The position numbers were made by a program, and so were the translations under genes. A stretch of 64,000 nt of DNA from assembly GCF_000731315.1 (NCBI RefSeq), contig NZ_HG938353.1:2480001-2544000 (forward strand), written 5' to 3'. The stretch is from Neorhizobium galegae bv. orientalis str. HAMBI 540 (GTDB lineage Bacteria > Pseudomonadota > Alphaproteobacteria > Rhizobiales > Rhizobiaceae). Below, piece by piece: positions 52,947-62,617 of this stretch; the first letter of the stretch is position 1; each line of letters starts with the position of its first letter. Below the pieces are notes generated by a model, which was not told the origin of the DNA, did no database searches, and saw nothing but the letters and a program-made list of their open reading frames with translations.

Positions 52947-53960
52947 ATGGGCCTGATGAATTCCACCGATACCGCCCTCGATGAGAAAGCCATCATCGCC
53001 TCCGCGGAAATGGCCCTTTCCGACATCGCCGCCATTCGCGCCGAAGTCGCGAAAGTGATCTTCGGTCAGGAAAAGGTGGTCGAGAACACGCTTCTGGCGG
53101 TCCTGTCCGGCGGCCATGCACTGCTGGTCGGCGTCCCCGGCCTCGCCAAGACCAAGCTCGTCACCACGCTCGGCACCGTGCTCAGCCTCGGCGGCAACCG
53201 CATCCAGTTCACGCCCGACCTGATGCCTTCGGATATTCTCGGCTCGGAAGTCATGGATACCGACGATACCGGCCGCCGCTCCTTCCGCTTCATCAAGGGG
53301 CCGGTGTTCGCTCAGCTGCTGATGGCCGACGAAATCAACCGCGCCTCGCCGCGCACCCAGTCGGCACTGCTACAGTCCATGCAGGAATACCACATCACGG
53401 TGGCCGGCCAGCGCTACGATCTGCCCGCTCCCTTCCACGTGCTCGCGACCCAGAACCCGCTGGAGCAGGAAGGCACCTATCCGTTGCCGGAAGCGCAGCT
53501 CGACCGCTTCCTGCTGCAGGTGGACGTGCTTTATCCGGAACTTGCCGCCGAGCGGCAGATCCTGCTCGAAACCACCGGCCTTTCGGAAGCCAAGGCGCGC
53601 GGCGTCATCGATGCTGCCCGGCTCCAGGAAATCCAGATGCTGATCCGCCAGATGCCGGTCAGCGACAAGGTGGTCGATGCGATCCTGTCGCTGGTGCGCT
53701 CTGCCCGCCCCGGCCACGGCAATGCCCATACCGACAAGCACGTCGCCTGGGGTCCCGGCCCGCGCGCCGGCCAGTCGCTGATGCTGACGGCCCGCGCCCG
53801 CGCCCTTTACGAAGGCCGTCTGGCCCCGTCGCTCGACGACGTTTACGCGCTTGCCGAACCGGTGCTTGAACACCGCATGGCGCTGACGTTTGCGGCCCGC
53901 GCCGAAGGCATGTCGGTGCGCGACGTCATCGCCGGCCTGGTGAAGCAGGCCCGCGGCTAA
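52947..53960 (+). CDS. moxR: MoxR-family AAA+ ATPase
   Basis: 337-residue chaperone-like ATPase. Walker A VGVPGLAKTKLVTTL near residue 70, Walker B LLMADEINRASPRTQSALLQSMQE, sensor and lid motifs (VLATQNPLEQEGTYPLPEAQLDRFLLQ; GPGPRAGQSLMLTARARALYEGR). MoxR proteins remodel or insert metal into VWA-containing partners. It heads the operon with DUF58, a BatA-like protein and a large membrane protein. The start at 52947 is favoured by GGAG six bases before it; GTG/ATG alternatives lie upstream in the tandem-repeat region. Confidence 0.92.
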   Translation: MGLMNSTDTALDEKAIIASAEMALSDIAAIRAEVAKVIFGQEKVVENTLLAVLSGGHALLVGVPGLAKTKLVTTLGTVLSLGGNRIQFTPDLMPSDILGSEVMDTDDTGRRSFRFIKGPVFAQLLMADEINRASPRTQSALLQSMQEYHITVAGQRYDLPAPFHVLATQNPLEQEGTYPLPEAQLDRFLLQVDVLYPELAAERQILLETTGLSEAKARGVIDAARLQEIQMLIRQMPVSDKVVDAILSLVRSARPGHGNAHTDKHVAWGPGPRAGQSLMLTARARALYEGRLAPSLDDVYALAEPVLEHRMALTFAARAEGMSVRDVIAGLVKQARG

Positions 53961-53985
53961 GTCCGCCGGCTAGAAAGGATAATGC

Positions 53986-54909
53986 GTGGCTTCCACCATT
54001 GGCCAGATCGTAGAGCAGACACCGAGTAGCGAACTCCTCTCTCGAGCCCAGGCCCGCGCGACGCTTGTGCCGGATTGCATGGTGGAAGCAAAGCGCATCG
54101 CCAACACGGTGATCGCCGGTTGGCATGGTCGCCGCAAGCGCGGCGTCGGCGAAAATTTCTGGCAGTTCCGGCCCTATGCCGAGGGTGAAAGCCTGTCTCG
54201 CATCGATTGGCGCCGCTCCGCCCGCGACGACCATACCTATGTCCGCGAGCGCGAATGGGAAGCCGCCCACACCGTCTGGCTCTGGGCCGACATGTCGCCG
54301 TCGATGATGTACAAGTCGACGCTTGCCATCGCTTCCAAGGAAAGCCGGGCGCTGGTGCTGATGCTGGCGCTGGCCGAAATCCTTGCCCGGTCCGGCGAGC
54401 GCATCGGCTGCCCCGGCATCATGGAGCCGGTATCGGCCCGCAACGCCGCCGAGCGGCTCGCCGCCTCGATCATGCACGCGCCGCTGACCACCGGCCTGCC
54501 GGATACCGCGATGATCCGCGGCCATAGCGACATCGTGCTGATCGGCGATTTCCTCGACGACGCCGACCGGGTGATGGAACGCATTGCCCCGCTCGGCCGC
54601 CGCGGCCTACGCGGCCACGTGGTCGAGATCGCCGATCCGGCGGAAGAGACCTTCCCCTATACCGGCCGCACCGAGTTCACCGATCCCGAGACCGGCGAAA
54701 AGCTCGTCTCCGGCCGCGCCGAAATGATCCGCGAGGATTATCAGCGCGCCTATTTCGCCCGTCGCGATGCACTCGGTGAATCGCTGCGCCGTCTCGGCTG
54801 GAGCTTCGTTTTCCACCGGACCGACCACCTGGCCTCCGAGGCGCTGGTTGCCGTGCATGGTTATCTTTCCGGCATGCCGTCACCGAAACCGGTCGGAGAC
54901 AGGTCATGA
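53986..54909 (+). CDS. DUF58/VWA-fold protein
   Basis: 307 residues, soluble. The DUF58 signature is GENFWQFRPYAEGESLSRIDWRRSARDDHTYVREREWE, followed by a VWA-like domain with a full MIDAS triad Asp102-x-Ser-x-Ser (WADMSPSM). It would be the likely substrate or partner of the MoxR ATPase. GTG start with AGAAAGGA upstream. Its stop overlaps the next ATG by four bases (ATGA). Confidence 0.88.
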   Translation: MASTIGQIVEQTPSSELLSRAQARATLVPDCMVEAKRIANTVIAGWHGRRKRGVGENFWQFRPYAEGESLSRIDWRRSARDDHTYVREREWEAAHTVWLWADMSPSMMYKSTLAIASKESRALVLMLALAEILARSGERIGCPGIMEPVSARNAAERLAASIMHAPLTTGLPDTAMIRGHSDIVLIGDFLDDADRVMERIAPLGRRGLRGHVVEIADPAEETFPYTGRTEFTDPETGEKLVSGRAEMIREDYQRAYFARRDALGESLRRLGWSFVFHRTDHLASEALVAVHGYLSGMPSPKPVGDRS

Positions 54910-57746
54910 GCGCGCTGATTTTCGCCAATCCCGCCATCCTCTTCGGCCTGATCGCGCTGCCGGTCATCTGGTGGCTGCTGCGGCTCACCCCGCCGCGCCC
55001 GAAGGCGGAAATCTTTCCGCCGCTCCGGATCCTTGCGACGGTCCTGAAGCGCGAGGAAACGCCCTCGAAAAGCCCCTGGTGGCTGACGCTGCTGCGCATG
55101 CTTCTCGCCGCCGCCGTGATCCTGGCGATCGCCGATCCGGTGATGAACCCGCGCGCCAATTCTCTGAATGCAGGGGGCCCGCTGGTGCTCGTCGTCGACA
55201 ACGGCTGGGCGACCGCTGCCGACTGGGAACGCCGCGTCCAGACCGCCAACCTTTTGATCGACGACGCCGAAAGCGCCGACGTGCCGGTCTCGATCACCTT
55301 TACCGCCGATGCCAGCCATGAGGCGGTACCCGGGACCGCCGCCGCCGCCCGCGACAAGCTGACGGCCGCCAACCCCAAGCCGCTGGTTCCCGATCGCGCC
55401 CGCGCCGCCCAGGCGGTCAGAGAGGCCATGAACACCACCCGTCCCGGCACGCTCGTCATCCTTTCCGATGGCATGGCGGCCGCCAGCGACAACGAGGCCA
55501 TGTCGACATTCGCCGCCCTGTCGCCCGCCGAAATGCGCCTGATCGAAGGCGACGGCCATAGCGCCGTGGCGCTGACCGACGCGGTGAACAACGCCGCCGC
55601 CATGTCGGTGACCGCAACACGCCTTTCGACCGCATCGGCACAGCAGATGAACGTCAACGCGCTCGACGCGCAGGGCCGCGCGCTCGCCTCAGGCACGCTG
55701 CAGTTTGCGGCCGGTGCTGCGACCGCCACGGCCGAGATCACCTCGCCGTTCGAGCTTCGCAACGATTTCGCGCGCCTCAGCATCGACGGTCTCGCCACCG
55801 CCGGCGCAGCACACCTGCTCGATGATGGCTTCAAGCGCCGCCGCATCGCGCTTCTCGCTGGCGAAAGCGGCAGCGATTTCCAGCCGCTGTTGCAGCCGCT
55901 CTATTACATCAGCCGCGCGCTCCTGCCTTATGCGGATGTCATCCAGCCGAATACCGCCGATCTTTCGGTCGCCATCCCGCAGATCCTCCAGGGAAACCCT
56001 TCCGCCATCATCCTTGCCGATGTCGGCCGCCTGCCGTCAGAAACCTACGCGCCACTGCAGCGATGGATCGCTCAGGGTGGTACGTTGATCCGCTTCGCCG
56101 GCCCGCGCCTTGCCGCCGCCCCCGCCGACGATCCGCTGGTGCCGGTGATCCTGCGCCAGGGTGAACGCGCGCTCGGCGGCGCCATGTCCTGGTCGGAGCC
56201 GCAGTCGCTCGCCGATTTCCCGAGTTTCGGCCCCTTCGCCGGCATGCCGCGCGCCGCGGACATCACCGTCACCCGCCAAGTTCTCGCCGAACCGACGCCG
56301 GACCTTGCCGAACGCACCTGGGCAAGCCTTTCCGACGGCACGCCTCTCGTCACCGAAAAGGAAGTCGATGCCGGCCGCATCGTGCTCTTCCACACGAGCG
56401 CCGAGGCGACCTGGTCGAACCTGCCGCTGTCGGGCAATTTCGTCGAAATGCTCCGCCGCCTGGTCCAGCTCGCCCGCGCCGGAGGTGCCGCGTCCGGCGC
56501 GGCAGCAGAGGGAGCCGCTGCGACACTCGCGCCCTATCGGCTGCTCACCGCCGACGGCGTCCTCACCACCGAAACCGGCACGGCCCGTCCGATCGCGATC
56601 GCCGCAAACCAGGTGCCGGTCGCGAGTTTCGACCATCCGCCGGGTCTTTACGGCACCGAGGACGGTTTCACCGCCGTCAACCTGCTGGCGCCAAAGACCG
56701 TCATCGCCCGCTTCGACCCGACCACAGCGGGCCGGCCGCTGGTGCGCGAAGGCCTTGCCGGCGGCGAAGCCGTATCGCTGCGCCCCGCCCTTTTCGCCGC
56801 CGCCTTCGCGCTGCTGATCCTCGACAGCCTCGTGGTGCTCTTCATGAACGGCACTTTCTCCCGTGGCCCCGGCGGACGCCGCAGGCCGAGCGGTGCTGCC
56901 GCAGCAGCGATCGCCGCCCTCGCCTTCGGCCTATTTGCCTTGACGCCCGGCCAATCCAAAGCGCAAGAAATGGCGCCCGGTGCCGGTGCCAAGCCGGGTG
57001 ACGAGCAGATCCTCGAACGGCTCGACACGACCCACCTCGCCTATGTCACCACCGGCGAGCAGGATGTCGACCGGATTTCCGAACAGGGTCTCGAGGGTCT
57101 CAGCCAGTTCCTCACCTACCGCACGACGCTGGAACCAGGCGCTCCGGTCGGCCTCGACATCACCAAGGATGAGCTCGCCTTCTACCCGATCATCTACTGG
57201 CCCATCTCTGCCACGGCGCCGATGCCGTCGCAGGCGGCGATCTCTCGCATCGACGCCTATATGCGCAATGGCGGCACTGTGCTCTTCGACACCCGTGATC
57301 AATATTCGTCGCTCGGCGGTGGCGGCACCACGCCGAATGGCGAGCGCCTGCAGGCGATCCTCGCCAATATCGACATCCCGCCGCTGGAGCCGACGCCTAC
57401 CGATCACGTGCTGACCCGCTCCTTCTACCTGCTCACCAATTTCCCCGGTCGTTATACCGGCAGCCCGCTTTGGGTCGAGGCACGGCAGGAAGCGAAAAAC
57501 ACCGGCGCCCAGCTCTCCTCCAGCGGCGACGGGGTGACCCCGTTGCTGATCACCGGCAATGATTTCGCCGGTGCCTGGGCAGTCGACAGCCAGGGCGCCC
57601 CGGTCCTGCCGACCGTGCCCCCGGACGAGATGCAGCGCGAATATGCCTATCGCTCCGGCGTCAACATCATGATGTACATGCTGACCGGCAACTACAAAGC
57701 CGACCAGGTGCATGTCCCGGCGCTTCTCGAACGGCTTGGCCAGTAA
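54906..57746 (+). CDS. BatA-N/DUF4159 membrane protein
   Basis: 946 residues. The N-terminus is the BatA-type module (two helices, about residues 7-27 and 58-76: FANPAILFGLIALPVIWWLLRLTPP). The VWA-like domain that follows has the MIDAS broken (DNGWA at 98-102 in place of DxSxS). Two more helices come at about 625-645 and 660-680, then DUF4159 (about 700-940, EQILERLDTTHLAYVTTGEQ ... YPIIYWPIS ... RIDAYMRNGGTVLFDTRDQ). DUF4159 resembles a glutamine-amidotransferase-like Rossmann fold. It probably straddles the inner membrane. Confidence 0.88.
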   Translation: MSALIFANPAILFGLIALPVIWWLLRLTPPRPKAEIFPPLRILATVLKREETPSKSPWWLTLLRMLLAAAVILAIADPVMNPRANSLNAGGPLVLVVDNGWATAADWERRVQTANLLIDDAESADVPVSITFTADASHEAVPGTAAAARDKLTAANPKPLVPDRARAAQAVREAMNTTRPGTLVILSDGMAAASDNEAMSTFAALSPAEMRLIEGDGHSAVALTDAVNNAAAMSVTATRLSTASAQQMNVNALDAQGRALASGTLQFAAGAATATAEITSPFELRNDFARLSIDGLATAGAAHLLDDGFKRRRIALLAGESGSDFQPLLQPLYYISRALLPYADVIQPNTADLSVAIPQILQGNPSAIILADVGRLPSETYAPLQRWIAQGGTLIRFAGPRLAAAPADDPLVPVILRQGERALGGAMSWSEPQSLADFPSFGPFAGMPRAADITVTRQVLAEPTPDLAERTWASLSDGTPLVTEKEVDAGRIVLFHTSAEATWSNLPLSGNFVEMLRRLVQLARAGGAASGAAAEGAAATLAPYRLLTADGVLTTETGTARPIAIAANQVPVASFDHPPGLYGTEDGFTAVNLLAPKTVIARFDPTTAGRPLVREGLAGGEAVSLRPALFAAAFALLILDSLVVLFMNGTFSRGPGGRRRPSGAAAAAIAALAFGLFALTPGQSKAQEMAPGAGAKPGDEQILERLDTTHLAYVTTGEQDVDRISEQGLEGLSQFLTYRTTLEPGAPVGLDITKDELAFYPIIYWPISATAPMPSQAAISRIDAYMRNGGTVLFDTRDQYSSLGGGGTTPNGERLQAILANIDIPPLEPTPTDHVLTRSFYLLTNFPGRYTGSPLWVEARQEAKNTGAQLSSSGDGVTPLLITGNDFAGAWAVDSQGAPVLPTVPPDEMQREYAYRSGVNIMMYMLTGNYKADQVHVPALLERLGQ

Positions 57747-57758
57747 GGACAGCCGAAC

Positions 57759-59825
57759 ATGACCATCGAATTCGCCCCCTTTTTCTCCTGGCCGATCCTG
57801 GCCGCCCTCGGTGTCTTCGCGCTGATCCTCGCGGGCCTCTCCTTCTGGCGCGGCATTCGCGGCGCCGCCTTGCGCACGCTGGCGCTCGCCGCCCTGCTCC
57901 TGGCGCTCGCCAACCCGACGCTGCTGCAGGAGGACCGCGACCAGCTTTCGACCGTCGTGCCGGTCATTGTTGACCGCTCGCAGAGCCAGGATACCGCCCA
58001 GCGCAAGCAACAGACCGACGAGGCGCTCGCAAGCCTCAAGGACCGCTTCTCCCGCTACCCGCGCATCGAGACGCGTATCGTCGAGGTCGATGACGATGGC
58101 GATACCGACACTCCCTCGACAAAGCTCTTCACTGCCCTGCGTTCCGCCATTTCCGACGTGCCGCCGGCCCGTATCGGCGGGGCGGTTTTCCTGACCGACG
58201 GCCAGATCCACGACCTGCCCGGCATCAACCAGGACCTCGGCTTCAACGCCCCCGTCCACGGCCTGATCACCGGCAAGCCGGACGAATTCGACCGCCGCGT
58301 TGAAGTGGTCCGCGCCCCGCGCTTTGGCATTGTCGGCGAGGAACAGGAACTGACGCTGCGGGTCTTCGACGACGGTCGCACCGGTGGCGGCCCGGCCCAG
58401 GTCACGGTGCGCATGAACGGTCAGCAGACAGCGACGCTGCGCGCCACGCCCGGCCAGGAGACGCCTTTCTCGTTCACGGTTCCGCGCGGCGGCAACAACG
58501 TCATGGAATTTTCGGTCGCCGAGCTTCCGGGCGAGGTGACCATCGCCAACAACCGCGCCGTCCATGTCATCGACGGCATCCGTCAGAACCTACGTGTGCT
58601 GCTCGTCTCCGGCGAACCGCATGCCGGCGAGCGCGCCTGGCGCAACCTTTTGAAGTCCGATGCCTCGGTCGACCTCGTCCACTTCACCATTCTGCGGCCG
58701 CCGGAAAAGCAGGACGGCACGCCGATCAACGAGCTGTCGCTGATCGCCTTCCCGACCCGCGAACTGTTCGTCGAGAAGATCAAGGATTTCGACCTGATCA
58801 TCTTCGACCGCTACAAGCATCGCGGCGTGCTGCCGATCCTCTATTACGATTACATCGCCCAGTACGTGAACAATGGCGGCGCACTGCTGATCGCCGCCGG
58901 CCCCGAGCATGCCGGCGAGGATTCGATTGCGTCCACGCCGCTCGAACAGGTCCTGCCGGCCGCCCCGACCGGCGAAATCCACAGCGCCGCCTTCTATCCG
59001 CATCTGTCGCCGGAGGGTGAAAAGCACCCCGTGACCCGCGGCCTCGACGGCTCCAACTCGAATCCGCCCGCCTGGGGCCGCTGGTTCCGCACCATCGACG
59101 TCGACACGCCGCAGGGCCAGACGGTCATGGAAGGCGACGGCGACCGCCCGCTGCTCGTCCTCAACCGCCAGGGCGAAGGCCGCGTCGCCATGCTGCTCTC
59201 CGACCAGGGCTGGCTCTGGGCTCGCGGTTTCGAAGGCGGCGGCCCGCATGTGTCGCTCTATCGCCGCATCGCCCACTGGCTGATGAAGGAACCGGAGCTG
59301 GAAGAAGAAGCGCTGACCGCCCGCGCCGTCGGCCGCACGCTCGAAGCGACCCGCCAGACGATCGGCGACGATCCGGGTCCCGCGACGATCAAATACCCGT
59401 CCGGCCGTACCGAGACCGTGCCGATGACGGCTGCCGGCCCCGGCCAGTACCGGCTGGAACGCCGTATGGAAGAGACCGGCCTGTTCGAAGTCACCAACGG
59501 CCAGTTCTCGACGCTCGTACATGTCGGCACGGTGGACGCGCCGGAATTCAAGGCGATGATCTCGACCGAGAGCACGCTGAAACCCTATGCCGACAAGACC
59601 CGTGGCCTCGTCACCCGCATCGCCTCGGGCGATGGTATTTCGCTGCCGGACATCCTGCCGGTTCGCGGCGAAGTGCGCGTCAACGATCCCAACCGCATGG
59701 TCATCCGCATGACCGACGAGACGGTGCTGCGCGGCATCAACACGCTGCCGCTGTTTGCCGGTTTCGCCGGCCTCTCCGCGCTGCTCTTCGCGGTCGCGGC
59801 CATGTGGTGGCGCGAGGGTCGCTGA
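57759..59825 (+). CDS. Large membrane protein with VWA-like and amidotransferase-like domains
   Basis: 688 residues: two N-terminal helices (about 8-28 and 36-52), a domain whose first strand carries a DRSQS motif at 72-76 (VIVDRSQSQ), compatible with a MIDAS DxSxS, then a flavodoxin/amidotransferase-like region (NLRVLLVSGEPHAGERAWRNLLKSD ... LIIFDRYKHRGVLPILYYDYIAQYVNNGGALLIAAGPEHAG) and a single C-terminal helix (about 665-683). It follows the DUF4159 gene by 12 bases and closes the operon. Exact role unknown. Confidence 0.82.
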   Translation: MTIEFAPFFSWPILAALGVFALILAGLSFWRGIRGAALRTLALAALLLALANPTLLQEDRDQLSTVVPVIVDRSQSQDTAQRKQQTDEALASLKDRFSRYPRIETRIVEVDDDGDTDTPSTKLFTALRSAISDVPPARIGGAVFLTDGQIHDLPGINQDLGFNAPVHGLITGKPDEFDRRVEVVRAPRFGIVGEEQELTLRVFDDGRTGGGPAQVTVRMNGQQTATLRATPGQETPFSFTVPRGGNNVMEFSVAELPGEVTIANNRAVHVIDGIRQNLRVLLVSGEPHAGERAWRNLLKSDASVDLVHFTILRPPEKQDGTPINELSLIAFPTRELFVEKIKDFDLIIFDRYKHRGVLPILYYDYIAQYVNNGGALLIAAGPEHAGEDSIASTPLEQVLPAAPTGEIHSAAFYPHLSPEGEKHPVTRGLDGSNSNPPAWGRWFRTIDVDTPQGQTVMEGDGDRPLLVLNRQGEGRVAMLLSDQGWLWARGFEGGGPHVSLYRRIAHWLMKEPELEEEALTARAVGRTLEATRQTIGDDPGPATIKYPSGRTETVPMTAAGPGQYRLERRMEETGLFEVTNGQFSTLVHVGTVDAPEFKAMISTESTLKPYADKTRGLVTRIASGDGISLPDILPVRGEVRVNDPNRMVIRMTDETVLRGINTLPLFAGFAGLSALLFAVAAMWWREGR

Positions 59826-59828
59826 CAT

Positions 59829-60245
59829 ATGACGCAGTTTGATGTGACCGCCTCGCCCTCGCCCGAGGAACTGGCCGTGATCGGCGAAGGACTGACCGCC
59901 TTCAACGACGCCGATGTCGGCCCATCCGACCGCAAGCCGCTCGCCGTGCTGATCCGCGATGTGGAGGACAAGGTGATCGGCGGGCTTTCCGGTTACACCG
60001 CCTGGGGCTGGCTCTTCACCCAATGGCTGTTCGTCCCGGAAACATTGCGGGGTGAAGGCATGGCCGGCAAGCTGCTGAGCCAAGCCGAACAGGAAGCCCG
60101 CGCCCGCGGCTGCCATGGCGCCTGGATCGACACGTTCAGCCCGCTCGCCCGCAAGGCCTATATGCGCCAGGGTTACGAAATCTTCGGGGAACTGCCGGAA
60201 TTTCCGAAGGGCCGCACCCGCACCTTCCTCAGGAAAGCTCTGTAG
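59829..60245 (+). CDS. GNAT acetyltransferase, first of a tandem pair
   Basis: 138-residue GNAT. Motif A: WLFVPETLRGEGMAGKLLSQAEQEARARGC; later FSPLARKAYMRQGYEIFGELPEFPKGRTRTFLRK. It begins three bases after the 688-residue membrane protein's stop, so it may be read from that operon. It is clearly paralogous to the next gene (see there). Substrate unknown. Confidence 0.85.
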   Translation: MTQFDVTASPSPEELAVIGEGLTAFNDADVGPSDRKPLAVLIRDVEDKVIGGLSGYTAWGWLFTQWLFVPETLRGEGMAGKLLSQAEQEARARGCHGAWIDTFSPLARKAYMRQGYEIFGELPEFPKGRTRTFLRKAL

Positions 60246-60287
60246 GTTATCCATTCGCTCCGAAAAATGGGGACGAAGAATCGCCGC

Positions 60288-60707
60288 ATGGATATCGACC
60301 TGAAACTCACCGAAGGCATGAACGCCGACGAGGAGGATTTCATCCTCGAACGGCTGATGACCCACAATGCCGCAACGTTCGGCCCCAGCAACCGCCGCGA
60401 ACTGGCGGTGCCGCTGCATGACGGGGACGGCAATCTGATCGGCGGGCTGACAGGTTATACCGGCCGCGGCTGGCTTTATATCTCGATGCTCTATGTGCCG
60501 GACGAGTTGCGCGGCCAAGGCCTCGGCGCCCGCATGCTCGACATGGCCGAAGTCGAAGCCAAAGCTCGCGGCGCGATCGGCGCCTATATCGACACGATGA
60601 ACCCGGAAGCGCTCAAGCTATACCTGAAACAGGGTTATACCGAGATCGGCACGCTGAAAGGCCTCGAAGGAGGCCATTCGGTGACGTGGCTGCAAAAACG
60701 CTTCTAG
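60288..60707 (+). CDS. GNAT acetyltransferase, second of a tandem pair
   Basis: 139 residues with the same plan as its neighbour: ATFGPSNRRELAVPLHDGDGNLIGGLTGYTGRGWLYISMLYVPDELRGQGLGARMLDMAEVEAKARG. The motif order and spacing G-P-S-x-R-x-x-L-A-V ... GGL(S/T)GYT are shared with the first gene, so this is a tandem duplication. The ATG at 60288 is chosen; a start seven codons upstream is also possible, neither having a strong ribosome site. Convergent with the MFS gene, stops one base apart. Confidence 0.85.
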   Translation: MDIDLKLTEGMNADEEDFILERLMTHNAATFGPSNRRELAVPLHDGDGNLIGGLTGYTGRGWLYISMLYVPDELRGQGLGARMLDMAEVEAKARGAIGAYIDTMNPEALKLYLKQGYTEIGTLKGLEGGHSVTWLQKRF

Positions 60708-60708
60708 C

Positions 60709-62022
60709 TCAGGCGAGAGAGACCTGCCGCGTCTCCGCATTGATCATCGTCGCGGCAATCGCCGCGATCACCAGCAGGCCGGCAAAGATGCCGATCGTCA
60801 GGCCGAGCCCCTGAACCACGACATAACCCACCAGCGACGGCGCCAGCAGTCCGCCGAGACGCGCCATGGCACCGGCTGCCCCCATGCCGGTCGCCCGCGA
60901 CGCGGTCGGGTAAAGTTCCGGCGTATAGGCGTAGAGCGCACCCCAGGTGCCGAGCAGCGCAAAGCTCATGATCAGCAGCGCAGCCCCGACCAGGAGGGCG
61001 CTGGGTGCGACGACGAACATCAGGCAGCCGAGCGCCGATAGAAGGCAGAAACCGATGAGCGTCGGCTTGCGGCCCCATTTCTCTACGCCATAGGCGGCAA
61101 GCGCATAACCCGGGATCTGGGCAAGCGCGACCAGAACCAGGAAACCGTAACCGCGCACGAAACCGAAACCCTCGCCGGCAAGCTTCGCGGGCATCCAGGT
61201 AAAGACGCCGTAATAAGAGACGGAGACAAGGAACCAGATCGCCAGGATCATGATGCTGCGCTGGCGAAGCTCGCCCGAAAAGATGCCGGTCGTCTTGACC
61301 GGCGGCGGCGAGACCAGGCTGGTGCCTGCCCCGAGCGGCGTGTGTCCGTTGACGGCGAGCATCCGGTCGACGATTTCCCTCGCCTCGTCGTGACGCCCGG
61401 AGCGCATCAGGTAGAGCGGCGATTCCGGCACCAGGAAACGCAGGCCGATGCCAGCGATCGCCGGAATGGCGGTGACCGCGAAAATATACCGCCAGGCATC
61501 CGCGACGCCGGCAAGGCTTGCGGCCCAGGCGGCGAGCGCCACGATCAGCGTTCCGATCGCCCAGAACCCTTCGAGCAGGACCAGCCAGCGGCCGCGGTTC
61601 TTCGCTGGCAGGAATTCCGCCATCATCGCATAGTCGACCGGCAACGTACCGCCGACGGCAGCGCCGGTCAGGAAGCGCAGCAGAAGCAGGATGGTGAAAT
61701 CCGGCGCGAAGATGGAGAGCGTGCCGAACACCGCGTCACAGGCGACCGTGACGATCAGCACCCGCCGCCGGCCGATCCGGTCGGCGAGCCTGCCGAAACC
61801 GAGCGCGCCGAGCAGCATGCCGAGGAAGAAGGCGGTGCCGGTCTGCAGCGCCTGCGGCACGGTCAGCCCGAAACTTGCCGCGATCGAAGCAGCGGTGAAA
61901 CCGACCGCCAGAACCTGCATGGCATCCGCCGTCCAGACGAGCCCGAAAATGCCCATCAATCGTCGCTGATAGGTCCCCGCTCCGGCGCGGTCGAGCGCCT
62001 CGTCCATGGTGATTGCAGCCAT
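60709..62022 (-). CDS. Major facilitator superfamily transporter
   Basis: 437-residue, 12-helix inner-membrane carrier of the sugar/organic-acid (MHS/NiaP-like) subgroup. Loop 2-3 motif GFGRLADRIGRRRVLI is present, as is the mirror GVEKWGRKPTLI. The FLTGAAVGGTLPVDYAMMAEFLPAKNRGRWLVLLEGFWAIG segment recalls SV2/NiaP carriers (sequence like VP-x-D-x-x-M-x-E). Substrate cannot be told. Transcribed alone. Confidence 0.87.
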   Translation of the reverse strand: MAAITMDEALDRAGAGTYQRRLMGIFGLVWTADAMQVLAVGFTAASIAASFGLTVPQALQTGTAFFLGMLLGALGFGRLADRIGRRRVLIVTVACDAVFGTLSIFAPDFTILLLLRFLTGAAVGGTLPVDYAMMAEFLPAKNRGRWLVLLEGFWAIGTLIVALAAWAASLAGVADAWRYIFAVTAIPAIAGIGLRFLVPESPLYLMRSGRHDEAREIVDRMLAVNGHTPLGAGTSLVSPPPVKTTGIFSGELRQRSIMILAIWFLVSVSYYGVFTWMPAKLAGEGFGFVRGYGFLVLVALAQIPGYALAAYGVEKWGRKPTLIGFCLLSALGCLMFVVAPSALLVGAALLIMSFALLGTWGALYAYTPELYPTASRATGMGAAGAMARLGGLLAPSLVGYVVVQGLGLTIGIFAGLLVIAAIAATMINAETRQVSLA

Positions 62023-62098
62023 CCGCCTGTCCCTCGCTTCGACGACACCTCCAGCCGGCTTTCACCGACCGATCCATCATCTGCTTAAAGGAAATGGC

Positions 62099-62617
62099 CT
62101 ATCCGCGCCAGCCGATGACGCCCTTGAGCCGGGCATGCACGTCGGCTGCGATCGGCACGACCAGAACCCGGCCGGGATCGACAGGCCCCGGGAATTCCAG
62201 GGCACCGTAGGCAACCTTCTCGAACCCGAGCGGGCCATAATAGGGCGGGTCGCCGACCAGGATCACCGCTTCCGAACCCTTGCGTCTTGCCGCCTCGATG
62301 GCGATCCGCACCAGTTCGCGGCCGATGCCCCGGTTCTTGTGCGACGGCCGGACCGCAAGCGGCCCGAGCAGATGGCCCTTCACCGAACCGGCATAGACCG
62401 GCGTCATCCTGACCGAAGCGATCGTTTCGCCATCGTCGGCGCAGACGAAGGAGAGCGTCCGGTCATGCGGCCCCTGCTCGCGGATGCGGGCGGCGGCGCG
62501 GGTATGCCGGCCGGGGCCGAAGGCTTCCGCGTTGATCAGTTCGATGACCTCGTCGTGAGACGTATCTTCCGTGAGGTAAACGAGGTCGTGCTTGTAGAGA
62601 ACGTTGTGCTGAGACAT
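62099..62617 (-). CDS. GNAT-family N-acetyltransferase (YhbS-like)
   Basis: 172 residues. Motif A: LGPLAVRPSHKNRGIGRELVRIAIEAARRKGSEAVILVGDPPYYGPLGFEKV, a layout typical of YhbS-like acetyltransferases. The first half has DEVIELINAEAFGPGRHTRAAARIREQGPHD. The start at 62617 (MSQHNVLYKHD) is chosen because longer frames run into low-quality upstream sequence; the ribosome site is weak. Lies 76 bases from the MFS start, same strand, so possibly cotranscribed. Confidence 0.82.
   Translation of the reverse strand: MSQHNVLYKHDLVYLTEDTSHDEVIELINAEAFGPGRHTRAAARIREQGPHDRTLSFVCADDGETIASVRMTPVYAGSVKGHLLGPLAVRPSHKNRGIGRELVRIAIEAARRKGSEAVILVGDPPYYGPLGFEKVAYGALEFPGPVDPGRVLVVPIAADVHARLKGVIGWRG

Noticed and set aside
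58590..60518. 642-residue open frame on the minus strand
   Set aside because: Covers the end of the 688-residue membrane protein and the GNAT genes in antisense, with no recognisable domain.
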